A stretch of 64,000 nucleotides of DNA, from assembly GCA_052324925.1 (NCBI GenBank), contig JBQPRE010000001.1; one strand, 5' to 3'. Below the pieces are notes generated by a model. That model was not told the origin of the DNA, searched no databases, and was given only the letters and a program-made list of their open reading frames with translations. The translations under genes were made by a program, and so were the position numbers. Shown piece by piece: positions 24,414 to 32,404 of this stretch (within the stretch, counting starts at the first letter, position 1; each line of letters begins with the position of its first letter). The DNA comes from Flavimobilis sp052324925. GTDB lineage: Bacteria > Actinomycetota > Actinomycetes > Actinomycetales > Cellulomonadaceae.

Positions 24414-25097
24414 CTACGGAAGCTCCCGTTCCGTTTCGAGAAGATGGGCCTGCGTGAGGGTTCGCGCTTCGTCCTGCCCGCCGGCCAAGACGGCGTCAAG
24501 GATCCGCTCGTGCCACGCGTGCGCCCGAGCGTCGGCATCCGGCACCGCCCGGCCGCGCCACCTGCGGTGACGCGTCGTGCGCCCCGCGAGCGCGTCGAGC
24601 AGGGCCGCGAGGACGGGGTTGCCGGACCAGCGCGCGAGTGCACCGTGGAAGGCCATGTCGGCGTCGAGGAACGCCTCGTGGTCGCCGTCGGCCAGGGCCT
24701 TGGCAGCCCGCGTGAGCGCCGCGTGCGCGGCTGCGGTGGCGTCGTCGTCTGACCTGCGCGCGGCCGCCGCGGCGGCCTCGCCCTCGAGGAGGCGCCGCAC
24801 CGCGTGCGTGTCGCGCGCGTGCCCCGCGCCCTGGAGCTCGACGAGCAGCCCGACGGGACCGAGCAGCCGCGCGGGCGCGAGGCTCGACACGTACGTGCCG
24901 TCGCCCTGGCGGACGTCGAGCACCCCGAGGACGGCGAGGGCGCGTACGCCCTCGCGCAGCGACCCGCGGGAGACCTCGAGCCGCTCGGCGAGCTCGGCCT
25001 CGATGGGCAGGCGGTCGCCCGCCGCGAGCTCGCCGTCGAGGATCATGCGCGTGATCGAGTCGACGACGCGATCGGTGCGTGAGAGTCGTTCCTCCAC
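24414..25097 (-). CDS. GntR-family regulator, FadR/FCD type
   Basis: A 227-residue regulator with an N-terminal winged helix (RVVDSITRMILDGELAAGDRLPIEAELAERLEVSRGSLREGVRAL, the GntR signature) and an all-helical FCD effector domain. FCD metal ligands are suggested by DADMAFHGALARWSGN and the histidines in RAHAWHERIL. The GTG at 25097, with GAGG upstream, gives the expected N-terminus. It lies 8 bp after the L-fuconate dehydratase gene, hence one operon, and probably controls that operon through the palindrome at 26529-26547. Confidence 0.88.
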   Translation of the reverse strand: MEERLSRTDRVVDSITRMILDGELAAGDRLPIEAELAERLEVSRGSLREGVRALAVLGVLDVRQGDGTYVSSLAPARLLGPVGLLVELQGAGHARDTHAVRRLLEGEAAAAAARRSDDDATAAAHAALTRAAKALADGDHEAFLDADMAFHGALARWSGNPVLAALLDALAGRTTRHRRWRGRAVPDADARAHAWHERILDAVLAGGQDEARTLTQAHLLETERELP

Positions 25098-25105
25098 GAC
25101 GCGCC

Positions 25106-26488
25106 TCAGCCGAGGGTCGCGGCGACGGACGCGGCCGCGGTGCCCGCGGCGACGGCCGCGCGCGCCGCGTCTGCGTGGCGCTCGCGCCAGTAGGCGCCGT
25201 CCGGGTAGCTGTAGTCGGCGACCGACGCGGCGTGCATTTCGGTCGAGTAGCCGGGCTGCGACGGCAGGCGGTAGCGCGCGTTCTCGACGAGGACGGGGTC
25301 GGTGAAGTGCTCGTGCAGGTGGTCGACGAACTCGGTGACGCGCCCCTCCATGGAGCCGGAGATCGCGACGTAGTCGAGCATCGAGGCGTGCTGGACCATC
25401 TCGCACAGGCCGACGCCCCCCGCGTGCGGGCACACGGGCTTGCCGAACTTCGCGGCGAGGAGCATGACGGCGACGATCTCGTTCATCGACGCGAGGCGGC
25501 CCGCGTCGAGCTGGACGAAGTCGATCGCGTCGGCTTGGAAGAACTGCTTGAACATCACGCGGTTGTGGCAGTGCTCGCCCGTCGCGACACCGACGGGGCT
25601 GACGCCCTTCTTGATGGCCGCGTGGCCAAGGATGTCGTCGGGGCTCGTGGGCTCCTCGATCCACAGGAGGTCGAACTCCTGCATGGCGTTCACCCAGTCG
25701 ATCGACTGCTCGACGTCCCACACCTGGTTGGCGTCGATCATGAGGTGGCGGTCGGGGCCGAGGATCTCGCGGGCGATGCGGGCGCGACGGATGTCGTGCT
25801 CGAGGTCGAGGCCGCACTTGAGCTTGACGTGCTGGTAGCCGGCGTCGACGGCCTCCTGCGCGAGGCGCGCCATCTTCTCGTCGGAGTAGCCGAGCCAGCC
25901 CGCCGACGTCGTGTAGCAGGGGTAGCCGACGTCCTCGAGGTGGGCGATGCGCTCGGCCTTGCCTGCCTCCTGCGCGCGGAGGAGCTCGATGGCTTCCTTG
26001 CGCGTGAGGGCGTCGGAGAGGTAGCGGAGGTCCGCGACGTCGACGAGTTGCTCGGGGGTCATCTCGGCGAGCAGGCGCCACACGGGCTTGCCTGCGAGGC
26101 GGCCGGCGAGGTCCCAGGCGGCGTTCATCACCGCGGACAGGGACAGGTGGACGACGCCCTTCTCGGGGCCGAGCCAGCGCAGCTGGGCGTCGGACGTGAG
26201 GAAGCGGTAGGTGCCGCCCATGTCGGCGACCATGGCGTCGACGTCGCGGCCGACGAGGTGTGCGGCCTGCTGGCGTGCAGCGGACGTGACGATGTCGTTG
26301 CCGCGTCCCGTGGTGAACGTGAGCCCGTAGCCCGCGAGCGGGTTGCCCGACGCGTCGACCCCGTCGGTGCGCAGGACGACGTAGGCGGCGGAGTAGTCGC
26401 CGTCCTTGTTCATGGCGTCCGAGCCGTCTGCGGTGAGGGAGGTGGGGAAGCGGACGTCGTGGACCTCGACGCCGGTGATGCGAGCCAT
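25106..26488 (-). CDS. fucD: L-fuconate dehydratase (enolase superfamily)
   Basis: A 460-residue mandelate-racemase-type enzyme dehydrating L-fuconate to 2-keto-3-deoxy-L-fuconate. Catalytic residues can be placed: Lys222-x-Lys224 (HVKLKCG), Mg2+ ligands Asp252 (LMIDANQVWD), Glu278 (WIEEPTSPDD) and the Glu in GEHCHNR, and His355 (CPHAGGVGLCE). The N-terminal capping segment HDVRFPTSL with DGSDAMNKDGDYSAAYVVLRTDG is characteristic of fuconate dehydratases. ATG at 26488 follows GAAGGACACC. Other aldonates remain possible substrates. It is cotranscribed with the GntR gene and divergent from an IclR gene. Confidence 0.92.
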   Translation of the reverse strand: MARITGVEVHDVRFPTSLTADGSDAMNKDGDYSAAYVVLRTDGVDASGNPLAGYGLTFTTGRGNDIVTSAARQQAAHLVGRDVDAMVADMGGTYRFLTSDAQLRWLGPEKGVVHLSLSAVMNAAWDLAGRLAGKPVWRLLAEMTPEQLVDVADLRYLSDALTRKEAIELLRAQEAGKAERIAHLEDVGYPCYTTSAGWLGYSDEKMARLAQEAVDAGYQHVKLKCGLDLEHDIRRARIAREILGPDRHLMIDANQVWDVEQSIDWVNAMQEFDLLWIEEPTSPDDILGHAAIKKGVSPVGVATGEHCHNRVMFKQFFQADAIDFVQLDAGRLASMNEIVAVMLLAAKFGKPVCPHAGGVGLCEMVQHASMLDYVAISGSMEGRVTEFVDHLHEHFTDPVLVENARYRLPSQPGYSTEMHAASVADYSYPDGAYWRERHADAARAAVAAGTAAASVAATLG

Positions 26489-26528
26489 GGGGTGTCCTTC
26501 GTCGGTGAAGTGGGCTGCCGCCATCGTA

Positions 26529-26547
26529 GCAATCATCTGATGATTGC
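26529..26547. promoter_or_regulatory. GntR/FCD-type operator upstream of fucD
   Basis: A perfect 19-bp palindrome, GCAATCATC-T-GATGATTGC, in AT-rich sequence otherwise unusual for this region. It lies 41-59 bp before the fucD start. The core ATCATCTGATGAT is of the kind bound by FadR-subfamily regulators, and the GntR gene at 24414-25097 is in the operon it would control. Confidence 0.65.
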
Positions 26548-26724
26548 TCGTGGAGGCTCCGCGGATGTGCCGGTAGAGGGGAGGTGGGGGCCGAAAGATC
26601 GGATCTCTCAGGGTGTGTGTGCATGGCTGTCGGCCCTCCGGGCCGGGCCCGCGTATTGTGGCGCCGACGACTGCGTCCATTGCGCCACGCCGACGCACCA
26701 TCCGCGCCCGCCCCAGGAGAGTCC

Positions 26725-27486
26725 GTGCCCGATGCCCCCGCGGCCACCCCGCCGGTCGAGGCGATCGACCGCGCGCTCATCCTCCTCGAGACCCTCGCGA
26801 GCGCAGGCCCTGGCGGATTGTCGCTCGCGGATCTCGCCGCCAGCACGGGCCTCAACAAGACGACGGCCCACCGTGCGCTCGCCGCGCTGCGTCACCGCGG
26901 CTTCGCCGACCAAGATCCCGCGTCGGGCACGTACGCGCTCGGCGCCGCAGCCGTCGCTCTCGGTGACGCCTTCCTCCGCGAGGACAACCTCCCCGGCCTC
27001 CTGCACCCCGCGTTGCTCGCGCTCTCACGCGCGGCAGGCGAACTCGTTCACCTCGGCGTCCTCGTCGGCACGAGCATCGTCTACCTCGACAAGGTCGAGC
27101 CCGAACGTTCGGTCAGGGTCGTCTCTGCCATCGGTCGCCGCAACCCCGCGGTGACCACCGCGCTCGGGCGCGCGCTCCTCGCGTCCCGCGGGGTTGACCG
27201 CAGCGCGCTCGGCGCCTACCTCGTCGGGCATGAGAGCATTGCGGACCGCGCCTGGTCCGAGGTGCGCGCAGCCCGCACGCGCGGGTACGCGATCGAGGAT
27301 CGCGAGAACGAGCCCGACATCGCGTGCGTGGCCGTGGCTCTCGTCCGCGGGGGAGCGCCCGTCGCGGCCGTGAGCGTCACCGCCCCGGCAGCGCGCATGA
27401 GCCCAGAGCGGGCGGCCGAGCTCTTCGGCGAGATGACGAACGTGCTTCCGCCGCTGCTACCTGCGGGGATCGCGCTCGCGCGCTGA
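26725..27486 (+). CDS. IclR-family regulator
   Basis: A 253-residue regulator: winged helix about 12-75 (IDRALILLETLA, LSLADLAASTGLNKTTAHRALAALRHRGF), then an effector domain with HLGVLVGTSIVYLDKVEPERSVRVVSAIG and IEDRENEPDIACVAVAL. It differs clearly from the IclR protein at 18930. GTG at 26725 follows CAGGAGAGTCC. Being divergent from fucD and upstream of eda-kdgK, it could control the eda operon through TTTCG-N5-CGAAA at 29300-29314; this is inference. Confidence 0.86.
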   Translation: MPDAPAATPPVEAIDRALILLETLASAGPGGLSLADLAASTGLNKTTAHRALAALRHRGFADQDPASGTYALGAAAVALGDAFLREDNLPGLLHPALLALSRAAGELVHLGVLVGTSIVYLDKVEPERSVRVVSAIGRRNPAVTTALGRALLASRGVDRSALGAYLVGHESIADRAWSEVRAARTRGYAIEDRENEPDIACVAVALVRGGAPVAAVSVTAPAARMSPERAAELFGEMTNVLPPLLPAGIALAR

Positions 27487-27556
27487 CTCGCCCGGCTTCT
27501 GACAGGCTCGGCTGGTATGTTCGGCGCGACCCGCTGTTCCCCGACGAGGAGCCCCC

Positions 27557-29197
27557 ATGCCCGTCGCCGTACGTCCTGCGCACCCCGCCCGCCGTTCCCG
27601 TCTCCTCGCGCTCGGCGCTGGCGCCGCTGTTGCGGCGCTTGCGCTCGCGGGCTGCACGAAGGAGGTCGACGAGGCGCCCGAACCGGTGACGATCGACGTT
27701 GTTGGTGGGACGTTCCCCGACGCGCTCGACGCCGGGGTCATCGAGGTCCTCGGGGAGGGGCTCGACACGGGCTACTCGACCTCGATGCTCGACGACGGCT
27801 CGGTCCTTGTCTCGGGCTCGAGCGATGGCGATGCCGATGACTCGGTGGGAGTGCTTGACCCCGCGACGGGTGAGGTCACCTGGGTGGCCACGGCGGAGAT
27901 CCCGGAGGACGCGACGATCATTCCTGGTGACATTACGGACGAGTGGGTGACGTGGAGCGTCGAGATGATCGACGGGGTGACGCCGGACAACGCGATTCCA
28001 TTCGTGTACGCCTTCGACCGCGAGGCCGAGAAGACGTACGTGCTTGCTGACGGGACCGGCGCGGGCGGGTTCGCGCCGGGCACGAGCGGTGCTCGCGTCC
28101 TCATCGAGGGTGGGATCGCCGTGTGGGAAGGCGCGGTTCCGCTCGATGCTGCGACTGACGGTGCAGGTGGCGGCGGCGGCGCCGACGGCACGGGAGCCGA
28201 GGGCTCCGATGAGGCGGCCGACGATCTTGACGAGCCGCTCGAGGACGAGATCCCCGACGAGGACGAGCCGCTCGGTGAGGAGTTCGACGAGCAAGAGGTC
28301 CCCCTCGATGATGAGTGGGCTGTGGCGTCGACCGTCTTTGCCCGCGTGCTCGACGCAACTGCGGACGTCCTGACGCTTGCACCCGAGGCGACCGGCGTCG
28401 ACCGCGACTACTGCGTCGAGGGTATGCCCGTCGCCGTGCAGGTCACCACTGACGAAGGCCCTGTGCGGCGCACCGTGACGGCTGACGGCGCGCTTGGCGC
28501 GACGTTCGGTCAGGTGGCAGCCGCTGAGGGTGAGGACGTGTGGCTGCGGTGCGGCGCGGGTGGCGTCGTCGAGACCGTCTCGGAGGACGGCGGCGTGGTC
28601 GCGAAGGCGGTTCTGCGTGGCGAGGGCCGGGACATCGTGCTCATGGGTGACGGCGTGGCCGACATCCAGGTGGTGGGCCTGACGAAGGAGTGGGCCGCGG
28701 TGTGGGTTGGCGACCTTGACACGGCGTACGGCCCGCAGCTCCTTGTGCACCGCCCGACGGGCAAGGCGTTCTCCTTGGGAGAGTCCGAGTCGCAGATGCT
28801 CATTCTTCGGCCAGGGTTTGTCGCGTTCGGGGCCGACGGTGAAGCGCTGGAGTTCCCCGAGGACGAGCTCGGTGACGAGGAGCTGAGTGACGACGAGCTC
28901 GGTGATGAGGAGCTGAGTGACGACGAGCTCGGTGACGAGGAGCTGGGTGATGGTGAGCCCGCTCCGGAACAGTCCGAGGGATCGGTGGGCGGCCAGGACG
29001 AGGCCGACGCCGAGGAGTCTGAGGACATCGAGGTCATCGACGGTGAGGTCGAGGTCGTTGACGAAGAGCTCGGCGACGACGGTCTTGGCGGGGACGACCT
29101 CGCTGATGAGGAGCTCATGGAGGACGATCTCGGCGATGACCTCGCTGAGGGTGGCGTCGTGACGACGATCGCGAGGCTCATCGCCCCACAGGCCTGA
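27557..29197 (+). CDS. Large secreted lipoprotein with acidic repeats
   Basis: A 546-residue protein. Signal peptide residues 1-32 (RRSRLLALGAGAAVAALALAGC) with a lipobox cysteine. The middle holds beta-propeller-like strands (GVLDPATGEVTWVA, YVFD-type repeats, WAAVWVGDLDTAYGPQLLVHRPTG). Two Asp/Glu-rich regions stand out: about 210-250 (DEPLEDEIPDEDEPLGEEFDE) and 435-535, with tandem DELGDEELSD units. Acidic regions may bind cations or extend through the envelope. ATG follows GAGGAGCCCCC. Not assigned to a named family. Confidence 0.72.
   Translation: MPVAVRPAHPARRSRLLALGAGAAVAALALAGCTKEVDEAPEPVTIDVVGGTFPDALDAGVIEVLGEGLDTGYSTSMLDDGSVLVSGSSDGDADDSVGVLDPATGEVTWVATAEIPEDATIIPGDITDEWVTWSVEMIDGVTPDNAIPFVYAFDREAEKTYVLADGTGAGGFAPGTSGARVLIEGGIAVWEGAVPLDAATDGAGGGGGADGTGAEGSDEAADDLDEPLEDEIPDEDEPLGEEFDEQEVPLDDEWAVASTVFARVLDATADVLTLAPEATGVDRDYCVEGMPVAVQVTTDEGPVRRTVTADGALGATFGQVAAAEGEDVWLRCGAGGVVETVSEDGGVVAKAVLRGEGRDIVLMGDGVADIQVVGLTKEWAAVWVGDLDTAYGPQLLVHRPTGKAFSLGESESQMLILRPGFVAFGADGEALEFPEDELGDEELSDDELGDEELSDDELGDEELGDGEPAPEQSEGSVGGQDEADAEESEDIEVIDGEVEVVDEELGDDGLGGDDLADEELMEDDLGDDLAEGGVVTTIARLIAPQA
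28862..28951 (+). repeat. Three 30-bp tandem repeats within the lipoprotein gene
   Basis: Units at 28862-28891, 28892-28921 and 28922-28951 each encode DELGDEEL followed by SD or GD, and differ at only a few bases. Further degenerate copies follow in the protein (EELGDDGLGGDDL). Copy number may vary between strains. Confidence 0.85.
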
Positions 29198-29216
29198 GCC
29201 GGCGCGGCTGAGCGCG

Positions 29217-29278
29217 CAAGAGTGACGCGGACGACCCCGGGAGGGCTTGCCTCCCGGGGTCGTTCCATGTCACTCTTG
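29217..29278 (+). terminator. Compound hairpin between the lipoprotein gene and eda
   Basis: A 13-bp inner stem (CGACCCCGGGAGG, loop GCTTG, CCTCCCGGGGTCG; 29232-29262) within outer arms CAAGAGTGAC/GTCACTCTTG (29217-29226 and 29269-29278). It lies 20 bp after the lipoprotein stop and immediately before the eda operators. Confidence 0.75.
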
Positions 29279-29314
29279 TTTCGTTCAGCGACACCTCCGT
29301 TTCGGAGAGCGAAA
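29279..29314. promoter_or_regulatory. Paired operators upstream of eda-kdgK
   Basis: Site 1, TTTCG-TTCAG-CGACA (29279-29293, imperfect), and site 2, TTTCG-GAGAG-CGAAA (29300-29314, perfect palindrome). They start 21 bp apart, two helical turns, suggesting cooperative binding. The 5-5-5 layout matches the TTCCG-N5-CGGAA sites at the TRAP operon, as expected for an IclR-family repressor. Confidence 0.55.
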
Positions 29315-29346
29315 TGGCAACGAAGCCGTTGCCGGAAGGACGGGAC

Positions 29347-29988
29347 ATGACCTCCCCCACGCCCCAGCAGGTTCTCGACACCCTGAGCGCCGGCCGCCTC
29401 GTGCCCGTCGTCGTCCTCGACGACGCAGCGCACGCCGACCCGCTCGCCGCAGCCCTCGTCGCAGGCGGCCTGCCCGTCGCCGAGGTCACCTTCCGCACCG
29501 CGGCCGCAGCCGACTCCATCCGTGCGATGGCCGACCGCGGCGACATCGTCCTCGGGGCAGGAACCGTCCTCACCCCCGCCCAGGTCGACACCGCGGTCGC
29601 CGCCGGCGCCTCCTACGTCGTGAGCCCCGGCCTCTCACGCGCCGTCGTCGAGCGCTGCCAGGAGCACGGCATCCTCGCCCTGCCCGGCGCCGTCACCGCC
29701 ACCGAGATCCAGGCTGCACTCGAGCTCGGCCTCACAACCGTGAAGTTCTTCCCCGCCGGGACCTCGGGCGGCGCCCCCGCGATCAAGGCACTCGCCGCAC
29801 CCTTCGGCGGCGTGCGCTTCGTCCCCACGGGTGGGATCGGCCCTAAGAACCTCGCCGACTTCCTCTCGATCCCGGCAGTCGCCGCCGTCGGTGGCTCGTG
29901 GATGGTCCCCGCCGACCTCGTCCGCGCCGGCCAGTTCGACGAGATCGCACGCCTCACGGCTGACGCCGTCGCCCTCGCGGCCGCCTGA
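29347..29988 (+). CDS. eda: KDPG aldolase (2-keto-3-deoxy-6-phosphogluconate aldolase)
   Basis: A 213-residue class I aldolase cleaving KDPG to pyruvate and glyceraldehyde 3-phosphate. The catalytic Glu is in LPVAEVTFRT (about 41-50), the Schiff-base lysine in TTVKFFPAGTSGG (about 130), and LGAGTVLTPAQV and FVPTGGIGPKNL are family motifs. The ATG at 29347 is preferred because GGAAGGA sits six bases upstream; an earlier ATG at 29314 falls inside the operator. It lies 47 bp before kdgK, in the same operon. Confidence 0.94.
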   Translation: MTSPTPQQVLDTLSAGRLVPVVVLDDAAHADPLAAALVAGGLPVAEVTFRTAAAADSIRAMADRGDIVLGAGTVLTPAQVDTAVAAGASYVVSPGLSRAVVERCQEHGILALPGAVTATEIQAALELGLTTVKFFPAGTSGGAPAIKALAAPFGGVRFVPTGGIGPKNLADFLSIPAVAAVGGSWMVPADLVRAGQFDEIARLTADAVALAAA

Positions 29989-30035
29989 GCGCCCGCACCC
30001 GCCCTTCATTGCCGACCGACGAAAGAGTGACACCG

Positions 30036-31160
30036 ATGTCCACGCTTCCCCCCGAGATCGCCGCGTTGAACCTCCGCCCCGCAACTGAGTGCCGCTACGA
30101 CGCGGTCTCGCTCGGCGAGGTCATGCTCCGCCTCGACCCCGGCGCCGGGCGCATCCGTACGACCCGCCAGTTCGCAGCGTGGGAGGGCGGCGGCGAGTAC
30201 AACGTCACCCGTGGCCTGCGCCGCGCCTTCGGCCTGCGCACCGCGGTCGTCACCGCGCTCGCGGACAACGAGGTCGGCCGGCTCGTCGAGGACCTCCTCC
30301 TCCAGGGTGGCGTCGACACCCAGCACATCCAGTGGCGCGACTACGACGGCATCGGCCGCACCGTCCGCAACGGCCTGAACTTCACCGAGCGTGGCTTCGG
30401 CGTCCGCGGCGCCGTCGGCGTCTCGGACCGCGGCCTCACGGCCGCGAGCCAGCTCGGACCCGACGACGTCGACTGGGACCACCTCTTCGGCACGCTCGGC
30501 GTGCGCTGGCTCCACACGGGCGGCATCTTCGCAGCCCTCTCCGAGACGTCGGCACAGACCGTCATCGCCGCGGTCACGGCCGCGAAGAAGCACGGCACCG
30601 TCGTCTCCTACGACCTCAACTACCGCCCGTCGCTGTGGAAGTCCATCGGCGGCATCGACAAGGCGCGCGAGGTCAACCGCGAGATCGCCCAGTACATCGA
30701 CGTGATGATCGGCAACGAGGAGGACTTCACGGCCTCGCTCGGCTTCGAGATCGAGGGCGTCGACGAGCACATCTCCGAGATCGAGGTCGACTCCTTCGCG
30801 AAGATGGTCGAGACCGCGGCGGCCGCGTTCCCGAACTTCAAGGTCGTCGGCAACACGCTGCGCACCGTCCACTCGGCGTCCGACAACGACTGGGGCGCAC
30901 TCGCCTGGTCGCGCGAGACGGGCATCGTCCACGCGACCATGCGCGAGCACCTCGAGATCTTCGACCGCGTCGGCGGCGGCGACTCGTTCGCGTCAGGCCT
31001 CATCTACGGCATGCTCGACGGCCAGCCGCTGCAGACCGCGGTCGAGTACGGCGCGGCGCACGGCGCCCTCGCCATGACGACGCCGGGCGACACGACGATG
31101 GTCACCAAGGCCGAGATCCTCAAGCTCGCAGGTGGCGGCTCGGCTCGCGTCGACCGCTGA
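30036..31160 (+). CDS. kdgK: 2-keto-3-deoxygluconate kinase (PfkB family)
   Basis: A 374-residue carbohydrate kinase phosphorylating KDG to KDPG, the substrate of the upstream aldolase. The N-terminal motif is SLGEVMLRLDPG, then FAAWEGGGEYNVTRGLRRAFGLRTAVVTAL. The C-terminal PfkB signature DRVGGGDSFASGLIYG holds the catalytic aspartate. It is about 40 residues longer than typical KdgK, mostly in the segment around SLGFEIEGVDEHISEIEVDSFAKM. The ATG at 30036 follows GAAAGAGTG. Substrate is assigned mainly from linkage to eda, kduI and kduD. Confidence 0.88.
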   Translation: MSTLPPEIAALNLRPATECRYDAVSLGEVMLRLDPGAGRIRTTRQFAAWEGGGEYNVTRGLRRAFGLRTAVVTALADNEVGRLVEDLLLQGGVDTQHIQWRDYDGIGRTVRNGLNFTERGFGVRGAVGVSDRGLTAASQLGPDDVDWDHLFGTLGVRWLHTGGIFAALSETSAQTVIAAVTAAKKHGTVVSYDLNYRPSLWKSIGGIDKAREVNREIAQYIDVMIGNEEDFTASLGFEIEGVDEHISEIEVDSFAKMVETAAAAFPNFKVVGNTLRTVHSASDNDWGALAWSRETGIVHATMREHLEIFDRVGGGDSFASGLIYGMLDGQPLQTAVEYGAAHGALAMTTPGDTTMVTKAEILKLAGGGSARVDR

Positions 31161-31489
31161 GACACCGCCGCCCCGGCTCGCTCCCGGGGCGGCGTGCCAC
31201 ACGTCCTGCCCGGCTCGTCCCCGCGGCAGGGCACCCGCTCGCTCCGGGCTTGCGCCCGGGTGGGCACGACCTCGCCGGGGTGGTCACGGCGAGGTCGGAA
31301 CGTCGGCCGCTGACACGGCCTTCCCTGTGGCCGACGGACCCGAGACCGTCGGCCCACGGCGGCGCCCCCGAGTACGCGCGGGGGCGCCGTCGTCTTTCCC
31401 GACGAATGGGCGCGTTTACCTCGTCGAATGCGGGAACGCGTGAGCCCGCCGGGGATACGCGACCGCGGGCGTCGGACTAGCGTGAGGGC
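31161..31489. other. Gene-free stretch rich in hairpins
   Basis: In 329 bp there are four strong inverted repeats: CGCCGCCCCGG stem (31166-31194), CGACCTCGCC stem (31267-31297), GGCCGACGG stem (31329-31354) and CGGCGCCCCC stem (31360-31389), plus weaker ones near 31205-31230 and 31246-31261. The first is the likely terminator of eda-kdgK. No convincing ORF is seen. Confidence 0.65.
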
Positions 31490-32272
31490 ATGACAACGAC
31501 GCCTGGGTCCGATGGTCACCTCTCATTCGAGCTCGACGGACGACGCGCGCTCGTCACCGGCGGCGGAACGGGCATCGGTCGGACGGTCGCGCTGGCGCTC
31601 GCCCGCGCGGGCGCGGACGTCGCCGTGACGTTCCGCACCCACGACGGCGCGGCCGTTGCCGATGAGATCCGTGCGCTCGGGCGGCGGTCGGGAGCCTTCG
31701 CGCTCGACGCAACCGACGAAGCCGCGGTGCGCGACGTCATCGCACAAGCCTCGGACGCGCTCGGCGGCCCCATCGACACGCTCGTCAACAACGCGGGCGG
31801 GCTCGTCGGGCGCGTGACCGTGGCCGAGATGAGCCTTGAACACTGGCGCACGGTCATGGACGTCAACGTCACCTCCGCGTTCTTGGTGACGCGTGAGGTC
31901 ATCGCGTCGATGCCCGCTCACGGCCGAGTCATCATGCTCGGCTCGATCGCGGGGGAGACGGGCGGCTCGGCCGGGTCGGCGGCATACGCCGCGTCGAAGA
32001 CCGCGCTCGAGGGGCTCACGCGCGGCCTGGCGCGCGAGCTCGCGCCGCACGGAACGACCGTCAACCTCATCGCGCCCGGCTACATCACCGACACCCCGTT
32101 CCATGAGACGTTCTCATCACCGGAGAAGCGCGCCGCGACGGTCGACGGCATCCCGCTCGGTCGCGCGGGCTACCCCGACGACGTCGCGGCGGCCGTTCGC
32201 TGGCTCGCGTCACCCGCGGCGTCGTTCGTCACGGGCACCCTCACGCACGTCAATGGCGGCGCGTGGTTCTAG
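31490..32272 (+). CDS. Short-chain dehydrogenase/reductase
   Basis: A 260-residue classical SDR. Cofactor motif TGGGTGIGRTVALALARAG with a downstream TFRTHDG, NNAGGLVGR, catalytic Ser in MLGSIAGETGG and YAASKTALEGL for Tyr/Lys. It resembles 3-oxoacyl-ACP reductase-like SDRs acting on sugars or small ketones. GTGAGGGC lies just before the ATG. A long hairpin follows the stop. Physiological role not identifiable. Confidence 0.85.
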   Translation: MTTTPGSDGHLSFELDGRRALVTGGGTGIGRTVALALARAGADVAVTFRTHDGAAVADEIRALGRRSGAFALDATDEAAVRDVIAQASDALGGPIDTLVNNAGGLVGRVTVAEMSLEHWRTVMDVNVTSAFLVTREVIASMPAHGRVIMLGSIAGETGGSAGSAAYAASKTALEGLTRGLARELAPHGTTVNLIAPGYITDTPFHETFSSPEKRAATVDGIPLGRAGYPDDVAAAVRWLASPAASFVTGTLTHVNGGAWF

Positions 32273-32281
32273 ATCTCCTCT

Positions 32282-32365
32282 GCACCTCGTGCGAGAACGC
32301 GTGCCTGACCCGGCCTCGCGCGTCTGACCACCCATGTCGAGGTGGAGCACGCGTTCTCGCGGTGC
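32282..32365 (+). terminator. Long inverted repeat after the SDR gene
   Basis: A perfect 14-bp inverted repeat (GCGAGAACGCGTGC at 32291-32304 and GCACGCGTTCTCGC at 32347-32360), extended by GCACC/GGTGC outside, with a 42-nt loop. Its 3' arm contains the most upstream possible GTG of the VanZ gene, which argues for a later start for that gene. Confidence 0.6.
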
Positions 32366-32404
32366 GACGTGGGACCGAGAATCGGCGCGGGCTGGTTGGA
32401 CGGG

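Noticed and set aside
26590..26610. GAAAGATCGGATCTCTC-like dyad upstream of the second iclR gene
   Set aside because: Imperfect and without a matching copy in a comparable position; resemblance to the pckG palindrome is probably chance.
25098..26858. Extension of the GntR frame far upstream, giving an 814-codon protein
   Set aside because: The extra part is an arginine/proline-rich shadow of fucD; the GntR domain starts at the GTG at 25097.
25079..27154. A 691-codon plus-strand open frame
   Set aside because: Antisense to fucD and overlapping the iclR gene in another frame; composition is that of a shadow.
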